Origin: Asterias rubens
Taxonomy: Eukaryota > Echinodermata > Asteroidea > Forcipulatida > Asteriidae
Direction: 5' to 3'
NCBI RefSeq assembly: GCF_902459465.1
Contig: NC_047062.1
Location: 18,731,994 to 18,795,993 of the forward strand
Length of the DNA: 64,000 bases
In this document: positions 11,875 through 24,044 of the stretch, one piece after another
Layout: each line of letters begins with the position of its first letter
Numbering within the stretch: position 1 is the stretch's first letter
The notes under the pieces: model-generated
Seen by the model: the letters and a program-made list of their open reading frames with translations, nothing else
What the model was told of the DNA's origin: nothing
The model's database searches: none
Program-made: the position numbers and the translations under genes

Positions 11875-13204
11875 TCTTTAGTTTGTAAATGCTTTGATCT
11901 GTGGTGAGCGCGCAGCGCACTACTGCTGACAAAAAGGTTTTGAAACTAGGATGTTTAGAAAATTTATTGAACTGATGGCTTTTCCAAGTTTTTGTAATCC
12001 CTTAGATTTCAATGAACTTTTTGGATCAGTGTCCTCAGGAATTGATTAAAAGGTGGGACTTTCTTATCTGAAAAAAACACAGCTTATTTTTTTCACCAAG
12101 CAGGCGTAAAGCTCTGAACTCAGTTATAAGTCTGAAATTTCACATCCCTGTTTGAAGCTTATTCAGTGAGCTGCTTTGCTAAACAAATTTTAAAAACTTG
12201 TTTGTGACTGAATGATTCCAGAGCCTTGTCACACCAGGTAACTTTTGCAGGCAACCAAATGCAGTGCATGCTACAATGTCTTACGATTCCCAAGAAAATT
12301 ATGAGAAAGTTCAAATATGAATGAATTCTCTCCTTGAAAATTGCCTGGAACTCGTACCTTGTAAATTGTCTCGGGGTCTGGCAAAGCCCTAAGGCAACAA
12401 CCACCTACCAGAAACCCAACATCCAACGCACATCACAGCAGAAAATCAGAAGCAATACAATGACTACATTTTTATCAATAATGTAAAACTTTACTTCTTC
12501 CATTCCAACAATTGCTCTTCCTTGCTCTGTTTTTCTTTTCATATTCTAAATTTAAATTGTGTACATTACTTATGTTTCTGAAACAAATTAACAATATCCA
12601 GCTAGATTTAGTGGATTTTTAAACTGCTCAAAACCTTCTGCCTGGCACACTTGCTTATGTTGAGAACCACATAAGACAAAATATCTCCATGATAAAGCAG
12701 CTTCAAACTACTTAACCATTTTGTCTTAGTCCAATTGAAATCAATGTTAACCAAATCAAGGCTACAGAAAAGTAGTCAGACCCCTCTTTGGTGTGACAAG
12801 AATCAGCATTCATTATTGTTATTTCACACATGGAACATGACATACATTACGACACCTGATGATTTATACTTCTCAAACCATAAAGTCGAGTCTTTAATTT
12901 AATGTTTACTGCTTGTTGCAAAAAATAGGTCTAACAAAATAATATTGAATAGCTACTGGCTTGTCGTATAATTCTCATGTAACTTAATTTATTGTAAAGC
13001 TGAGGACTTCCATACAAAGATGCATAACCAGTGAGCTGGACAAATCAGATAACTTGTTTCTCACAAAACTCCAGTGAATAAAAACCCCTTCAGCTCACAG
13101 AAACCTAGTGTGAGAACTATAACACATAACACACATTTGTTTTTGGATGTTTGACTTATTGACATCTTATTTACAAAATAAAGCTTTATCTCAGTATAAT
13201 GTTC

Positions 13205-13374
13205 TGATGCTTCACGGAGGCAACGGAGGCAATTGCCTTCGTTGCCCCTTGTCATTGCCTTGGTGCCCTTGAAATGTTACAGTAGAAATTTACAATTTCC
13301 TCATAGGGTGCCCTTTGCCAAATAGAAAATGCCTTGGTGCCCTTGCCTTCTCAAAAACGAAGCATACAGCCCTG
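13205..13374. repeat. CCTTGGTGCCCTTGAAATG dispersed repeat
   Basis: Contains TTGCCTTGGTGCCCTTGAAA, GTAGAAATTTACAATTTCC, AGGGTGCCCTTTGCC and AACGAAGCATACAGCCCTG. The same ordered words occur at 19338, 27629, 31542, 49350 and 57437. Non-coding. Confidence 0.65.
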
Positions 13375-14046
13375 AATGTTCACTAGCTCAAATTTAGCAT
13401 TAAATGAATATAATTTTTAAATAAACTTTAAAGAAGCAGATATTCCACATATTTAACTGGACATTTTAAATACATGTAAATTTCACCAAATTCCTCTTTC
13501 CAGGTAATAATGGTCAATTTCTCAAAGAAATACCGACATCTTCTTCTTCAAACACCAACACATGAAAATCCCCACATTGAGCGCACAGCACTGAGTTGAA
13601 CCAGATTACAAACTTACTGGTGCATAACGACATGTGGCACAGTGCAAGGTGCAAACATGACAGCACATTGTCAAATTCAACCAGTGAACAATTCACTCTC
13701 CTGCAATTACACAAAATTTAAAATACTGGCTGTTAAGTTTCTACATCCTTTTTTTAGCAATAATAATTATGCGCTACATTATAAGACTCTGGCGGGTGTA
13801 GATACGACTTTGACACCCAAAGAAATAACCAATTAGATTGGTTTTACAAAATAAATCATTGAAATTTACCGTAAACAAATATCATGTAAAAAAAAAAAAT
13901 TGTAAGTTGTTCTGTTTACTTTTAATCAACTCCCTTTCTTAGTAACTTTCATTCTATATAAACTCCGATTTGTTATTAGTTAGAATCTATTAATCTTATA
14001 TTATAGATTTCCTGATACTTTTCTATGATTTGTCTTTGGAAAAATA

Positions 14047-14049
<3 letters not shown>

Positions 14050-14078
<29 letters not shown>
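14050..14078. repeat. (CT)n microsatellite
   Basis: About 14 CT units between GTF2A1 and SGPP. Confidence 0.9.
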
Positions 14079-14237
14079 AAAGCCACACAAAGGCAGTAAA
14101 CTCTAAGACACTACGATGCCCCCCCCAAAAAAAAAAGGATGAGAAACAAAAATTGTACCTAATAGTCCAAGAATTTTGTGATAACCTTGATCTTTTTAAA
14201 TCAATTAGACATATCAGATGACAAGATTGATTTCCAC

Positions 14238-14591
14238 TTTAAAGGCACTGGACACTATTGGTAATTAATCAAAATAACTGTTATCATAAAAACTTAATCG
14301 GTAACGAGCAATGGAAAGCTGTTGATAGTATAACACATTGTGAGAAACGGCTCCCTCTGAAGTAACGTTGTTTTGAGAAAGAAGTAATTTCTCACTAAAA
14401 TATTTTAGTGAGACCTCAGCTGAGGTCTCGAATTCAAGCATCTGAAGCACAAAACTTCCATTATTCTCTCACAACTTTGACAACCAATTGAGTTCAAATT
14501 TTCACAGGTTTGTTATTTTATGCAAATGTTGAGATACAAAAAGTGAGAAGACATGTCTTTGACAATTACCAAAGGTGTCCAGTGTCTTTAA
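14238..14591. mobile_element. TTTAAAGG-family MITE, copy 3 (diverged)
   Basis: Begins TTTAAAGGCACTGGACAC and ends GTGTCCAGTGTCTTTAA; about 354 bp, shortened around the internal palindrome. Just downstream of the GTF2A1 coding end. Confidence 0.8.
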
Positions 14592-14687
14592 GTCAAGTGT
14601 GACTCAATTCCAACCAAAGCTAAACCCACTTCACACAAACTTCCTTGCTCCAATGATTACCCAAAGCCCAAATCCATTGAGCTACTT

Positions 14688-14693
14688 TTTATT
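14688..14693 (-). terminator. Candidate polyadenylation signal for GTF2A1
   Basis: AATAAA on the minus strand about 215 nt downstream of the GTF2A1 stop. A longer 3'UTR using a more distal signal cannot be excluded. Confidence 0.35.
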
Positions 14694-14907
14694 TTGGACA
14701 TGCCCATCTCATGTTCAGAAAGGATAGGTACATGTAATGGCTCACTTCAGTGACTCTTAGATAAACAAAACATGAACAAAAGACATTTTTCTTCCAAGTT
14801 GGCAAACACATGCATGTTCCAGAAGTTAGTGGTCATATCCAGTCTATTACCATTAGGAAGCAGTTAGCTACATCACCCAATTGCACAGTGAACTCCTCGA
14901 GAGGAGA

Positions 14908-17900
14908 CTACCAATCGGCATCTCCTCCAGCCTTAAAGAAGATGTAATCTCGACCTTTCACATTCATGATGCCATTTTTTAGATGAAACTTCCAGCGATT
15001 TCTACTTCTGCTGATCTGTTGAAGCGAAGGGGAGAGGTAGAGGAGGACGGGGAAAAAATGATTAAGAGGATTGTCATGATATGTGGAAAGGGGTTGAAAG
15101 TATGATTTATCATTGGTTTGTGGATGAGAAAAGTCAATCCCGTCCCCTAATATTTCAGTCAAACAAAATGCAACATTTTAAGTTTCTGTAGTCTTTGTCT
15201 TCATTACTTTCAGTTCTTCAAGTTCTGTTTATGGTAGGCACTTTTGTGTCAGATTTGCACTCCACCAACAATCAATCCTCACTTAAGGCTCCTGGCAAGT
15301 TAACAACGTAAATGTTTGTGGGCAGCTTTCATCAAAGAAAAGGTTTTTTCTTTGGGGTGTGTGGAACCCAACAAGCTGACTGAGGTCTTTGTCTTTTTTT
15401 CTCCATGGTTTGTATGCAACATCTCTTTAAAAAAGTGGGTGTCTACAATTTCTTTTCCAGGGAGGTCCAGAAGGAATGTGGGAGAAATCAAACTCACTCC
15501 CCTTGAAAAGGACACATTGCATGGTACTTTGTTGTTATATCAAACAATACAAATTAATCAGTCTCAGATTTGGTTCTATCTGAATTTGCTTTGTCTGGAA
15601 GAGCTTACACGTATGTTCTATCTACTGACTGAGTTTATTGCATCATTTAAAGCAGCTCAAACCACCATAGGATTTATTGATACCCTTCCAAGCTATGGTC
15701 AGGATTGACTGTGCTTTAAAATGTCCATATTTGGTCAAACTTGGCCCTAACTCTTACCTTGTCATACTGGCACACAACTACATTCTCAGTCTCAAAAAGT
15801 TCTGCAGGATCTTCATCGCTGACATCATCATCAGAATTTAATGGTTTCTATGGACAGAGTTAAATACAATCATTTAACTTTCTTAATGATGCCAATTGCA
15901 AAAGGGATGCTAATTGCACAATATGAAATATACTATTGCATTCCATGAGTGCATTAAAATATTTGTATGAATGCCTTGATAGTGTGCTGAAAGGGAATTT
16001 CTTTCTGGTCTGATAATAGATGAACCGCCAGATTTCTTTGGGAAAAATGGTCATATCTTAAACAAGTGACAACAAGAAATTGGCCCAGTGTAATGAGTTT
16101 CTTTCTTATGTTTTTGGCTTCCAGGGCTTGTCAGAAAAATATGTAGGCTAAAAAGGTCAAATCTTTGGACATTAAAATAGCATTACATTTTGTTTACAGA
16201 AATTTAAATTAAAAAATATAACAGCAGGGCTACAAATACGTGCAGACCACAGAGGCCCTTTAAGATTAAATTCCACACTTAGTAAGATTTGAGGGTAGAT
16301 TTATAAAATATCACAAACCTCTTCAATATCTTGAGAATAATCATTGTTGTCTTCATTTTCATCATCGTCATTTTCATTATCTTCATCGTCGTCATCATCA
16401 TCATCATCGTCTTCATCGGAAGTATCGTTCGCTCCATCCACTTGCTGGAGTACACGCGCCTAAATAAATCAATGTTCAATGGATAAATAATGTTCAAAAA
16501 TATTGTTTACAAGACTCATTTGACACTTTTTAATTATAAAACTAAAAAAAAACCAGAAATTTTCATACAGACTAAAATAATACTTCAGAAATAACACCTT
16601 TATGAGATTGAAGCTAAATGTTAAACAATTATTATGACAACAGTTATTAAATGAAATTTGATCTTAACTCTTAAATAAGCCAATAAACACAGAGGTAAAC
16701 AGATACAGATTGGAAGGCATCAAAAGCTATCAAAAAATTAAATGCATTTACACATTCAAACAGTAATCACTTTTGAGAAATAAAACAAGACCCATTAAAT
16801 ATTACAGGGTTGAGAGTCACTACTAACAAAAGAGTCTGAAACTGTGATCCAGATCTTATGATGTATGTATGTATGTTGGATTTGGTGAAAAATCCAAAAG
16901 ACTTGTAGCTCAACACTTTTACTGGACCAGAGAATTTGTTACAAGACTGGAATTAAATGAAAATAACACTATCTTTACAGTTTCACATTTGAGGTGTTTA
17001 TAGAACAAGCACTATAAGAAAACATTTGTCTCATTGTTCTTATGATAAATATTTCAATACTCAATGGAATTGAAATATATTTGTATTTATCAGTTTAAAT
17101 GAAAAATGCAGTGCAGTGTTATTATTCAAAAACACACGACTGCTGGACTTCAGTCATAAGTTTACTGGCACGATGCTAAAATCACTGGCCTCAAGCCTGC
17201 AGTCAAGTGTTATTATCAAGCCCTGCTAGAAACCTCTGAAGTTATAGATTTTGAGGACTACTTGAGTAAAGCTAATGACAAACCTGAACTGTTGTTATGT
17301 TGATGGTGGGTTGTGCTCCCCCTGCTTGCTGACTTTGTTGTGACTGAGGCACCTGGGGTGGAGGTTGAATCATAACTGTTTGCCCAGAGGGCAGCACGGC
17401 CTGGTAGCTGGGTTGTAAGCCTCCTTGTGGCTGGCTCAATGTGTAGGCTGGAAATGTCTGAGTTACTGCTGCAAGTTAACAAATGTTGGAACATTTATAG
17501 CTTTCATAAAAGACATATATCCCCTGCCCATAAGACTGTATAATACAGCCCTTTATGAGAAAACAAGAAAATTTAACCTCATAAATTTATGCTTAACAAT
17601 CGACCTGTACGACTTATCAATTAAGTTCGGCCAGAATCAATGCCCTGCAAATGGAAAACATGCGCGTGTAAAGCCATAGTTCCAGTGTGTTGTAGTGTGT
17701 TGTTTTGCATGTAAAATAATCCAGTACTTTTTGATAAGAGCAGGCAGGGGGTTCACCCATGTGTTTTCTAGCATGGTTGGCTGCAGATTGTGCCACAGCA
17801 CCTTTTAAACAGTCACACCTTGTTAACAGTATAACATGGTGCATACTTTGTACAAAACAATTGAACACTTTTGGGACGCCCTCCAGTGCTATAAGAACTA

Positions 17901-20900
17901 CAATGTATTATTGTTATTCATATGAATTTTTAATAGAGCCAGACCCATGAACACCTTGGTGGATCTGGGCGCTATACAAGAAGTCATTATTACTATAAAA
18001 TGAGGTTTGATGGCCGGCATGAGGAATGATGGGCAGGGCCATTTCCTGAGGATATCCTTCACACACCCTGCAGGATCTTACCTGGCTGTGCTAGTGTAAG
18101 TCCAGCGGGCAAGGTTGTCAAGGGATGTTGTAATTGAAGCACACCTTGTTGAAAGGCAAGAGCTGCTGCTGCAGCGGACGAACTCTGCAAACACAAAAGT
18201 TTTAAAAGAGGGTAAACAAAAAAAATATGTGTAATAGACCTCCAACACTATAATTTAATGTTCAGAACTAATCAAGTTTAACTTTTTAAACTACTTACAA
18301 GTTGCTGTGTAGCTGCACCCGTTATCTGGAATGGCTGATTGCCTGAAGGGAGAAAAAAGGTGTTTCAGATAGTGCAAAGCATCAACTGAATATAAATTTA
18401 GATATATGTTTCTTACTGCTAGGCACATATTATTTATGTACTTTGGGTGAAATGATTTCCCAAGTGAATGTATTTTTAATTTTTTGACTTTAACCAATCA
18501 TTATCACATTATCCAAACCAAAGCAACTTTTGTGGTACCCGTTGCTTCAAATGTAATAATACTGGCTGAAATGAGCAGTACTGTAATTCTTTAACAAATG
18601 GAAATAAAAGGTACATGAAGTAAGAAGGTACCAACGTTGATGGCACACTTTACTTTTGACCGTGTCCAACTCCCAAGCCCCACCCCCTTAAGGATCAGGC
18701 ATACACCACCTTAATCATAGTCATACAAGTTGGATGTTGAATTTATGGTGTTGACTTTGTGAGAAAGGATTCCAAGTAAATCACTCAAAGATTGTTGAGA
18801 ATAATGCGGAAATCCTGAAGATTCCTGGGCCCAATTTCATAAAGCCTGTAAGCACAAAAACTTGCTTAGCACAGAAAAATATTGCTTAATAGAAACGGGT
18901 TACCAGTCAAAATAACATTAAGTTTACATTGTTGCGACTGGTGTGTCGCTCAATTTTTGCTTAGCAAAGCAATTTGTCAATATGAAATCCACCCCAGGTC
19001 ACTACAATTTACCCTGTTGCTGTGTAGCTGCGGCCCTGCTCGCTGCTGCTGTTTGCCGTTGCTGTGCATCAGCCACTGCCTGTAACTGCATCTGGGCCTG
19101 CATGTGTGATGCACTAGAGGATGCATTACTGCGGGAATGGTGACCCCTGGACTGACGGCTGGACTCTGCCTGTGGGAGGGGCTGTGGTGTTGGATCCACT
19201 GCTCTCGTCAATATCAACTTGTTCATCCATATCTACAAAGAAATCAATAAGAACATAATAATCAGAATGGATCATTTAGAAAACAGGCCTTCTACTTCAC
19301 AGAGGCAACTAAAGTAATTATCTCAATACCCCCCCCCCAGTCATTGCCTTGGTGCCCTTGAAATGCTCCAGTAGAAATTCACAATTTCCTAATAGAGTGC
19401 CTTTTACTAAGGAAAGGAGAACATGCCTCCATGGTGCCTTTCCCCATTAAAAAATGAAGCATACAGGCCTGGGAAAACAATGTTATTTTTCTTTTATCTG
19501 ACTTGTTTGTGAAAGGATTGTCCGGGTGTCTTTAGGGGCACTCTATTTGTTATTGTTTATTGTCTATTATTGTTAATTCTCAGCAAATCTGGACAACATG
19601 TTTTAAAGTTTTGATTAAATTTCTCAAACGTTGTTGAAGTATTTTTCAAAATGCCACTGAAATGATTAATCTCCAACTAATACACTTTACATTTTGTGTA
19701 AAGTGTTTATAAGAAGTTCTACTTCAAGACAATCACCAAACTAAAAATCTTAAAATAATACTAATTTTGAGGGCTTTGGAGAAATGCTTCAAACTTTTTC
19801 TGTTTAGTCCGAGCTTAATAGAGTGTGTAGGTTGACCTAAAGAGTTTGTGCGAGAATCTGTTCTTCTGAACTTTACAGCAAAATATTGTTATATGAAAAC
19901 AACTTGTACTGAGCTGTTTTAATTGATTGCTTCAATTGAATAGGGTTTGAATAAATAAAAGTTTATTTTAGAATGTTTATTTTTTTTTTAAGTTAACCTT
20001 AAATTCAGCTTTTACGTTAAGCCAGTAAGTGCAACAAAAGGCGATTATTGTGGTCCCTGATATAAGCATGTAAACTTGAGCAAGCTGCCTCCTTGAGTAG
20101 TGTCTGAAAGTCAATAATCAATTTATCACCAGACTTCTCTCACATCCTACAGCTCATAACATTATGTGCACTGTGTTACTCTTTAAAATGCCCACTGCCT
20201 GCTGCTATGTCAAATATCGACCAACTAGCATGGCTCTTGAATCAGGTCCCTTGGACTGCACCATTTTTTGATAGGGGGTAAACACTGTAAATGCACCATC
20301 GTTTCCTTCCTCTAAGTTAAACATGACACCTTTTCTTACATTTTGTAGTAACATAAATTGTCAAATTCACTGAAGGCACAACATGTTTTAAACAAATTAA
20401 ACAAAAAGTAACCAGTTTTGTTTAAGAGTAAAAACATTTTATTTTAAAACCATGTAGGCCCCATTTACTTTAATTCGCCACTTTTATCAGGATGTTTTCA
20501 CACTTCTTAAACTGGTATCACAGATTTACTATTTTTTATGAAAATAACCCATACAATTTGTTTGGGGAAACGTCATTTGGTCCATGATGTGAAATAAATA
20601 TTGTGGATTCAAACCACTCCCCTATACTATAATTCAGAAGGACCAACAGCTTTTCAATGAACACGCATGGATGGTCAGCTTCCTGTTTTCATGCTAAATA
20701 TTCATAAGACAGCTAATATTTTATGCACCCAGAGAGCATGTGATTGGTTGTCAGTGACATCATTGTCAAACGAGAGATGAACTATAAATACACTTGTATA
20801 TGCAAATATCTGGGTTTCAAGAGAGCCGTGCAATGCTGGAGCAATGGCAGACAGCGCTCTGTCGTCCTGACGGCGGTAGGAAGAAGCCCAATCGCACACA

Positions 20901-21550
20901 AAAGATCTGCCACCATATGGACTATAATCAACCCGTTTTCATCTCAAAAGCCGCTAGTTTTAAGCTCAAATTGAACTGTACGATGCTTGAAATATATTGT
21001 AGAGTCACATTGTGGAGTTTTCAAGATTGATAGCTTGCAACTTGTGCCTACACCGCTCGCTTATTTCAACAAGTTCACGACAAATGTTGTGTGTGCGGTA
21101 CATACCGTACACGCACACTGTCGTATTAACACAGCACACGGGGAAAGTGACGATCATCACCGTCCACCGGGTATGTGTAAACCGCGATGGCCAAATTATT
21201 GTGAACTTTAAAGATTTACACCGTTGAATAATCGTTCATATCTCACCTGTTTAAGTTCCTGGAGAACTTGTTCGTCGACTCCTTCGTCGAGAAAGGCCTC
21301 TCGAACATTGAGAATAACATCATCAATCACAGACTTGTATAATTTGTACTGAAAAAGGTGGGAAATTATGAAGTGTTTTTTATTAATTTGTGAAATAGTT
21401 CTATTGCAAGATTTTTTCGTAATGGAGAATTTCGTACGCATTTAACCCTCCCAAACATATTTTGTGCAAATTTAAACCACTAAAAACAGATAAATGCTGT
21501 TCATTAAAATCCATAATTGTATACATTACCACTGCTTGTGAATTAGCCAT
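14908..21550 (-). CDS. GTF2A1: Transcription initiation factor IIA subunit 1 (TFIIA alpha/beta precursor)
   Basis: TFIIA binds and stabilises TBP on promoter DNA in the RNA polymerase II pre-initiation complex. Coding exons: 21550-21530, 21348-21247, 19232-19013, 18342-18299, 18184-18082, 17468-17284, 16459-16319, 15847-15758 and 15015-14908, 337 aa (human 376). The N-terminus MANSQAV then YKLYKSVIDDVILNVREAFL matches the helical TFIIA-alpha domain. The middle is Gln/Ala/Pro-rich. An acidic run (about 239-272) follows a Taspase-1-type site QVDG at about 231-234. The C-terminal beta domain reads ENVVVCQYDK, then RSRNRWKFHLKNGIMNVKGR and DYIFFKAGGDADW before the stop. The first coding exon carries only 7 codons. 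Exon 6 has a tandem NAGNAG acceptor, so a form one Ala shorter is possible. Intron 3 carries a foldback repeat ending about 25 bp from the exon 3 donor. Identity is very secure; the exact 5'UTR and 3' end are not visible. Confidence 0.95.
18826..18988. repeat. CCAATTTCAT foldback repeat in GTF2A1 intron 3
   Basis: Starts GGGCCCAATTTCATAAAGCC and contains TTGCTTAGCAC and GCTTAGCAAAGCAATTTG, the signature of a dispersed foldback family. It ends about 25 bp from the exon 3 donor. Confidence 0.65.
19338..19470. repeat. CCTTGGTGCCCTTGAAATG dispersed repeat in GTF2A1 intron 2
   Basis: Shorter copy of the 13205 family, ending AATGAAGCATACAGGCCTG. Confidence 0.62.
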
Positions 21551-23141
21551 GTTTATGAGCAAAACACAGCGAATTGTGATGGAAAATAAGCCGTAACAGA
21601 TTGTTTTTTCCCACTACGGTCTCTTGTGAGTGTGGGCTTCCCCGAAGCCAGTCTGCCAATGTTGCACTGCGCTTTTATACATTTCATCAAGTCCCCAAAC
21701 ACTGAGAGGGGGTGGCGCTATTCATCAATTGTAGATACCCCTAAAACTAAATTTTGTTGGTTGAGCAACATTATTTTTACTTTCCCAACCTATTTCCATA
21801 AAATTAACTTCAGTTAAATAATAAGAAATTGTATATTTATGTACTGAATTAATTACCAATGTTTGAAACTGTCAACTTTTGAAAATTTCAGGCTCCATGT
21901 TTTAAAATTGCATGGCCAGATTTTCGCCCAAAGTTTTTTTGAAACAAATTTATCTCTGGAGTGGATTTTGGCAGAGTGATACTTTCGAAAAACATACACA
22001 TTTTTTGTACATGCTGCCACTGACAAAAATGCACAAAATAAATGTAATACATGCAAATTAATATTGTTTGTACTTCGGATGTAATAATGGAAGTGAGTTA
22101 AAATGACAGGATCCAGACAATGATTCAGTTTTAAGTTTTTAATTAACTTCCACTTATCATTTTATAATTTTGTTTGTATCAAAAAAATAACAACTGATGG
22201 GGCTCTTACAAAAAATACATTCAGACTATTATTAGAGCGAATTTGCAAATTAATGTACGGTGTCCCAGTTTCTGGGTCAGACCATCTAGCCTATTAAAAC
22301 CTGACCCAGCTAGCAACAGCAAGTTAAGTTGTCAAAATTGGCTTTAATGATCAAACAGTTTGTATTTGATATTGAAAAAATAATTGGTTCTCAACATGTG
22401 TACTATATAGTGACTATTGATGAATAAAGATAAAGTATTTGAAACAAACATTTGTTGTGTTTACTTAAAAAAAAAATATCGAAACTGGTATTTGTTTTTT
22501 AAATTAATTTCATTTGAGTATTTTGGTGCTCACAGTCATATAAATAGAGCAATTATAAATGCATGCATTAAAGTGCGTCAAAATCTCAACTTCATCACAC
22601 TTTGCCAATGAGCAGGTTTGCAAAAACAATATAGCTTGATAATGTCCACTTTTTTGGCTCATGTAGCCAATATTTGAATCTGAAAGGTATTAGGTACACA
22701 ATGCAGAATTGCCTTTTATTTGGAGATTCAAGTTGATGTAAAACAAATATAAACCAATGCCCATTGTTTTATTATTTTACAAACATCACTCGAAAGAGTA
22801 TACTTCTTGGTTTGGGTGCTTTATAATAACAGTGGTCTGATATGGTACTTTTTTTTCAGAAGGGGTAATTTTACCACCCCTCCCACAAGCCACGTTGAGT
22901 TGCAACCCCCACCCCTCGGCCCCCGCCCACCCCCATGACCGACTGGTCTTTTTTTTACCGGCTGGGTGAAAGAGCGCCACCAATTGGTCATTGATTATTG
23001 CGCAATCGCTTGCATGAGTTCTATTTACATCGGCGGTCGGGTCTGCTTCTGCGCTGCACTGCTACACTTTTTCTCCTCTAACACTAGATAATTCCACACT
23101 ATAAAAGTCTACACTATAAAAGTTCTTAATTCTTGTTAGCT
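21551..23141. other. Intergenic region between GTF2A1 and COA4
   Basis: Divergent intergenic space of about 1.6 kb. The part adjoining GTF2A1 (21551-21720) is less AT-rich and includes a CCAAT box (TGCCAATG near 21654), plausibly its promoter. 22860-23060 contains C-rich runs (CACCCCTCGGCCCCCGCCCA) upstream of COA4. No protein signal was seen between. Confidence 0.6.
23100..23123 (+). promoter_or_regulatory. Two TATAAAAG boxes upstream of COA4
   Basis: TATAAAAG occurs at 23100-23107 and again at 23116-23123, each within a CACTATAAAAGT context, a 16-bp tandem duplication. They lie 42 and 26 bp upstream of the COA4 ATG, so if used as TATA boxes the 5'UTR would be very short or absent. Confidence 0.4.
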
Positions 23142-24044
23142 ATGGCCGGACCTCACAAAGGACACGACTGGTCTCGTTCCAAGAAAAGCGAAGAAGACGA
23201 GGAGGATGAGGAAGATGATCCCGTGGACGGTATGCTGAAGAAAGCTGGCTGTCTGGAGTTACATCATGCAGTTCAGGTAAGGATCAAGAAGACGGGTCCG
23301 ACTCCGAGATTGGGATTGGTGATTAATCATTCACACTAGCTGGGACTCGGGAGTAGGTGGACTAGCTAGGACAATCTGTAGACGTTCCCTTTTTTCAGTA
23401 AATAAACAATAGATCGCCCCGACTGGCAAATATATATAATTGTTGAATAGCCATACAATTACAAGTACTACTTACTACCCTAAATATTAATATTATTATT
23501 AATTATTATTATTTATTTATTTAGAAAATTAGAATTGATAAATTATATGTCTTGCAAACTCAGAAGTATGATGAGGAACGTTCCGCTAATTATTGGAGAT
23601 GTTGATTCTTGATATAGGCTATCTGATAGATAGCGGAATGAAACCCCATCATGGAGGTATTGAAGGCCAACCCAACTCTGATTTGAGCCCTAAAGTAAAA
23701 TTGTACTTGAAAATTAAATTTTCCCTTAATAATGAAAAATTCCTCTCTTTTTTGTGCAAAATGCTTTGATAAATTATTATATTTTTAAAAACATTATGAA
23801 CATTATTGTTCAAAAAGTGGGATTTCCAAATGGGTCAGTACTGAGAGACATGACAATTGAAAGTAAAGTTTAGAAACCATTGAGTAAATTGTATTTTCTT
23901 CATTTTTTGTTGTTGTAGGACTGTATGGCGGAAAACAGAGATTGGCGAAAGTGTCAGAAAGAAGTAGCTGCCTTCAAAGATTGCGTTTCAGGAAAAGTCG
24001 CAACTGCTACAACTAAACAGAAGGTAGAAACTACAACTAGATAA
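23142..24044 (+). CDS. COA4: Cytochrome c oxidase assembly factor 4 (twin CX9C protein)
   Basis: COA4 (CHCHD8 in older naming) is a small CHCH-fold protein of the mitochondrial intermembrane space that helps assemble complex IV. Exons are 23142-23276 and 23919-24044, joined in phase 0 across a 642-bp intron with GTAAGG and TTGTTGTAG junctions; 86 aa (human 87). Four cysteines at about 37, 47, 57 and 67 form two CX9C motifs (C-LELHHAVQD-C and C-QKEVAAFKD-C), with nine residues between the motifs as well. The N-terminus has the family's GHDW motif followed by an acidic run DEEDEEDDPVDGML. No presequence is seen, as expected for proteins imported through the MIA40 relay. The start is chosen because it gives the family length and the aligned GHxW. 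Two TATAAAAG boxes lie just upstream. The gene is convergent with MED17 to the right and divergent from GTF2A1 to the left. Confidence 0.93.

Larger units (their letters stand above)
9320..14907. other. Intergenic region between SGPP and GTF2A1
   Basis: No supported gene. It contains the SGPP promoter elements, the 10836-11874 transposon, a dispersed repeat at 13205-13374, a CT microsatellite at 14050-14078, one TTTAAAGG element and the GTF2A1 3'UTR. The rest is AT-rich sequence in which I see nothing. Confidence 0.7.

Noticed and set aside
15316-15708. 130-codon plus-strand open frame in GTF2A1 intron 8
   Set aside because: Longest free-standing frame in the introns, but no recognisable domain, no splice or start context, and composition like surrounding intron.
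19002-19143. Plus-strand frames rich in Ala/Cys over GTF2A1 exon 3
   Set aside because: Antisense shadows of the Gln/Ala-rich GTF2A1 coding exon.
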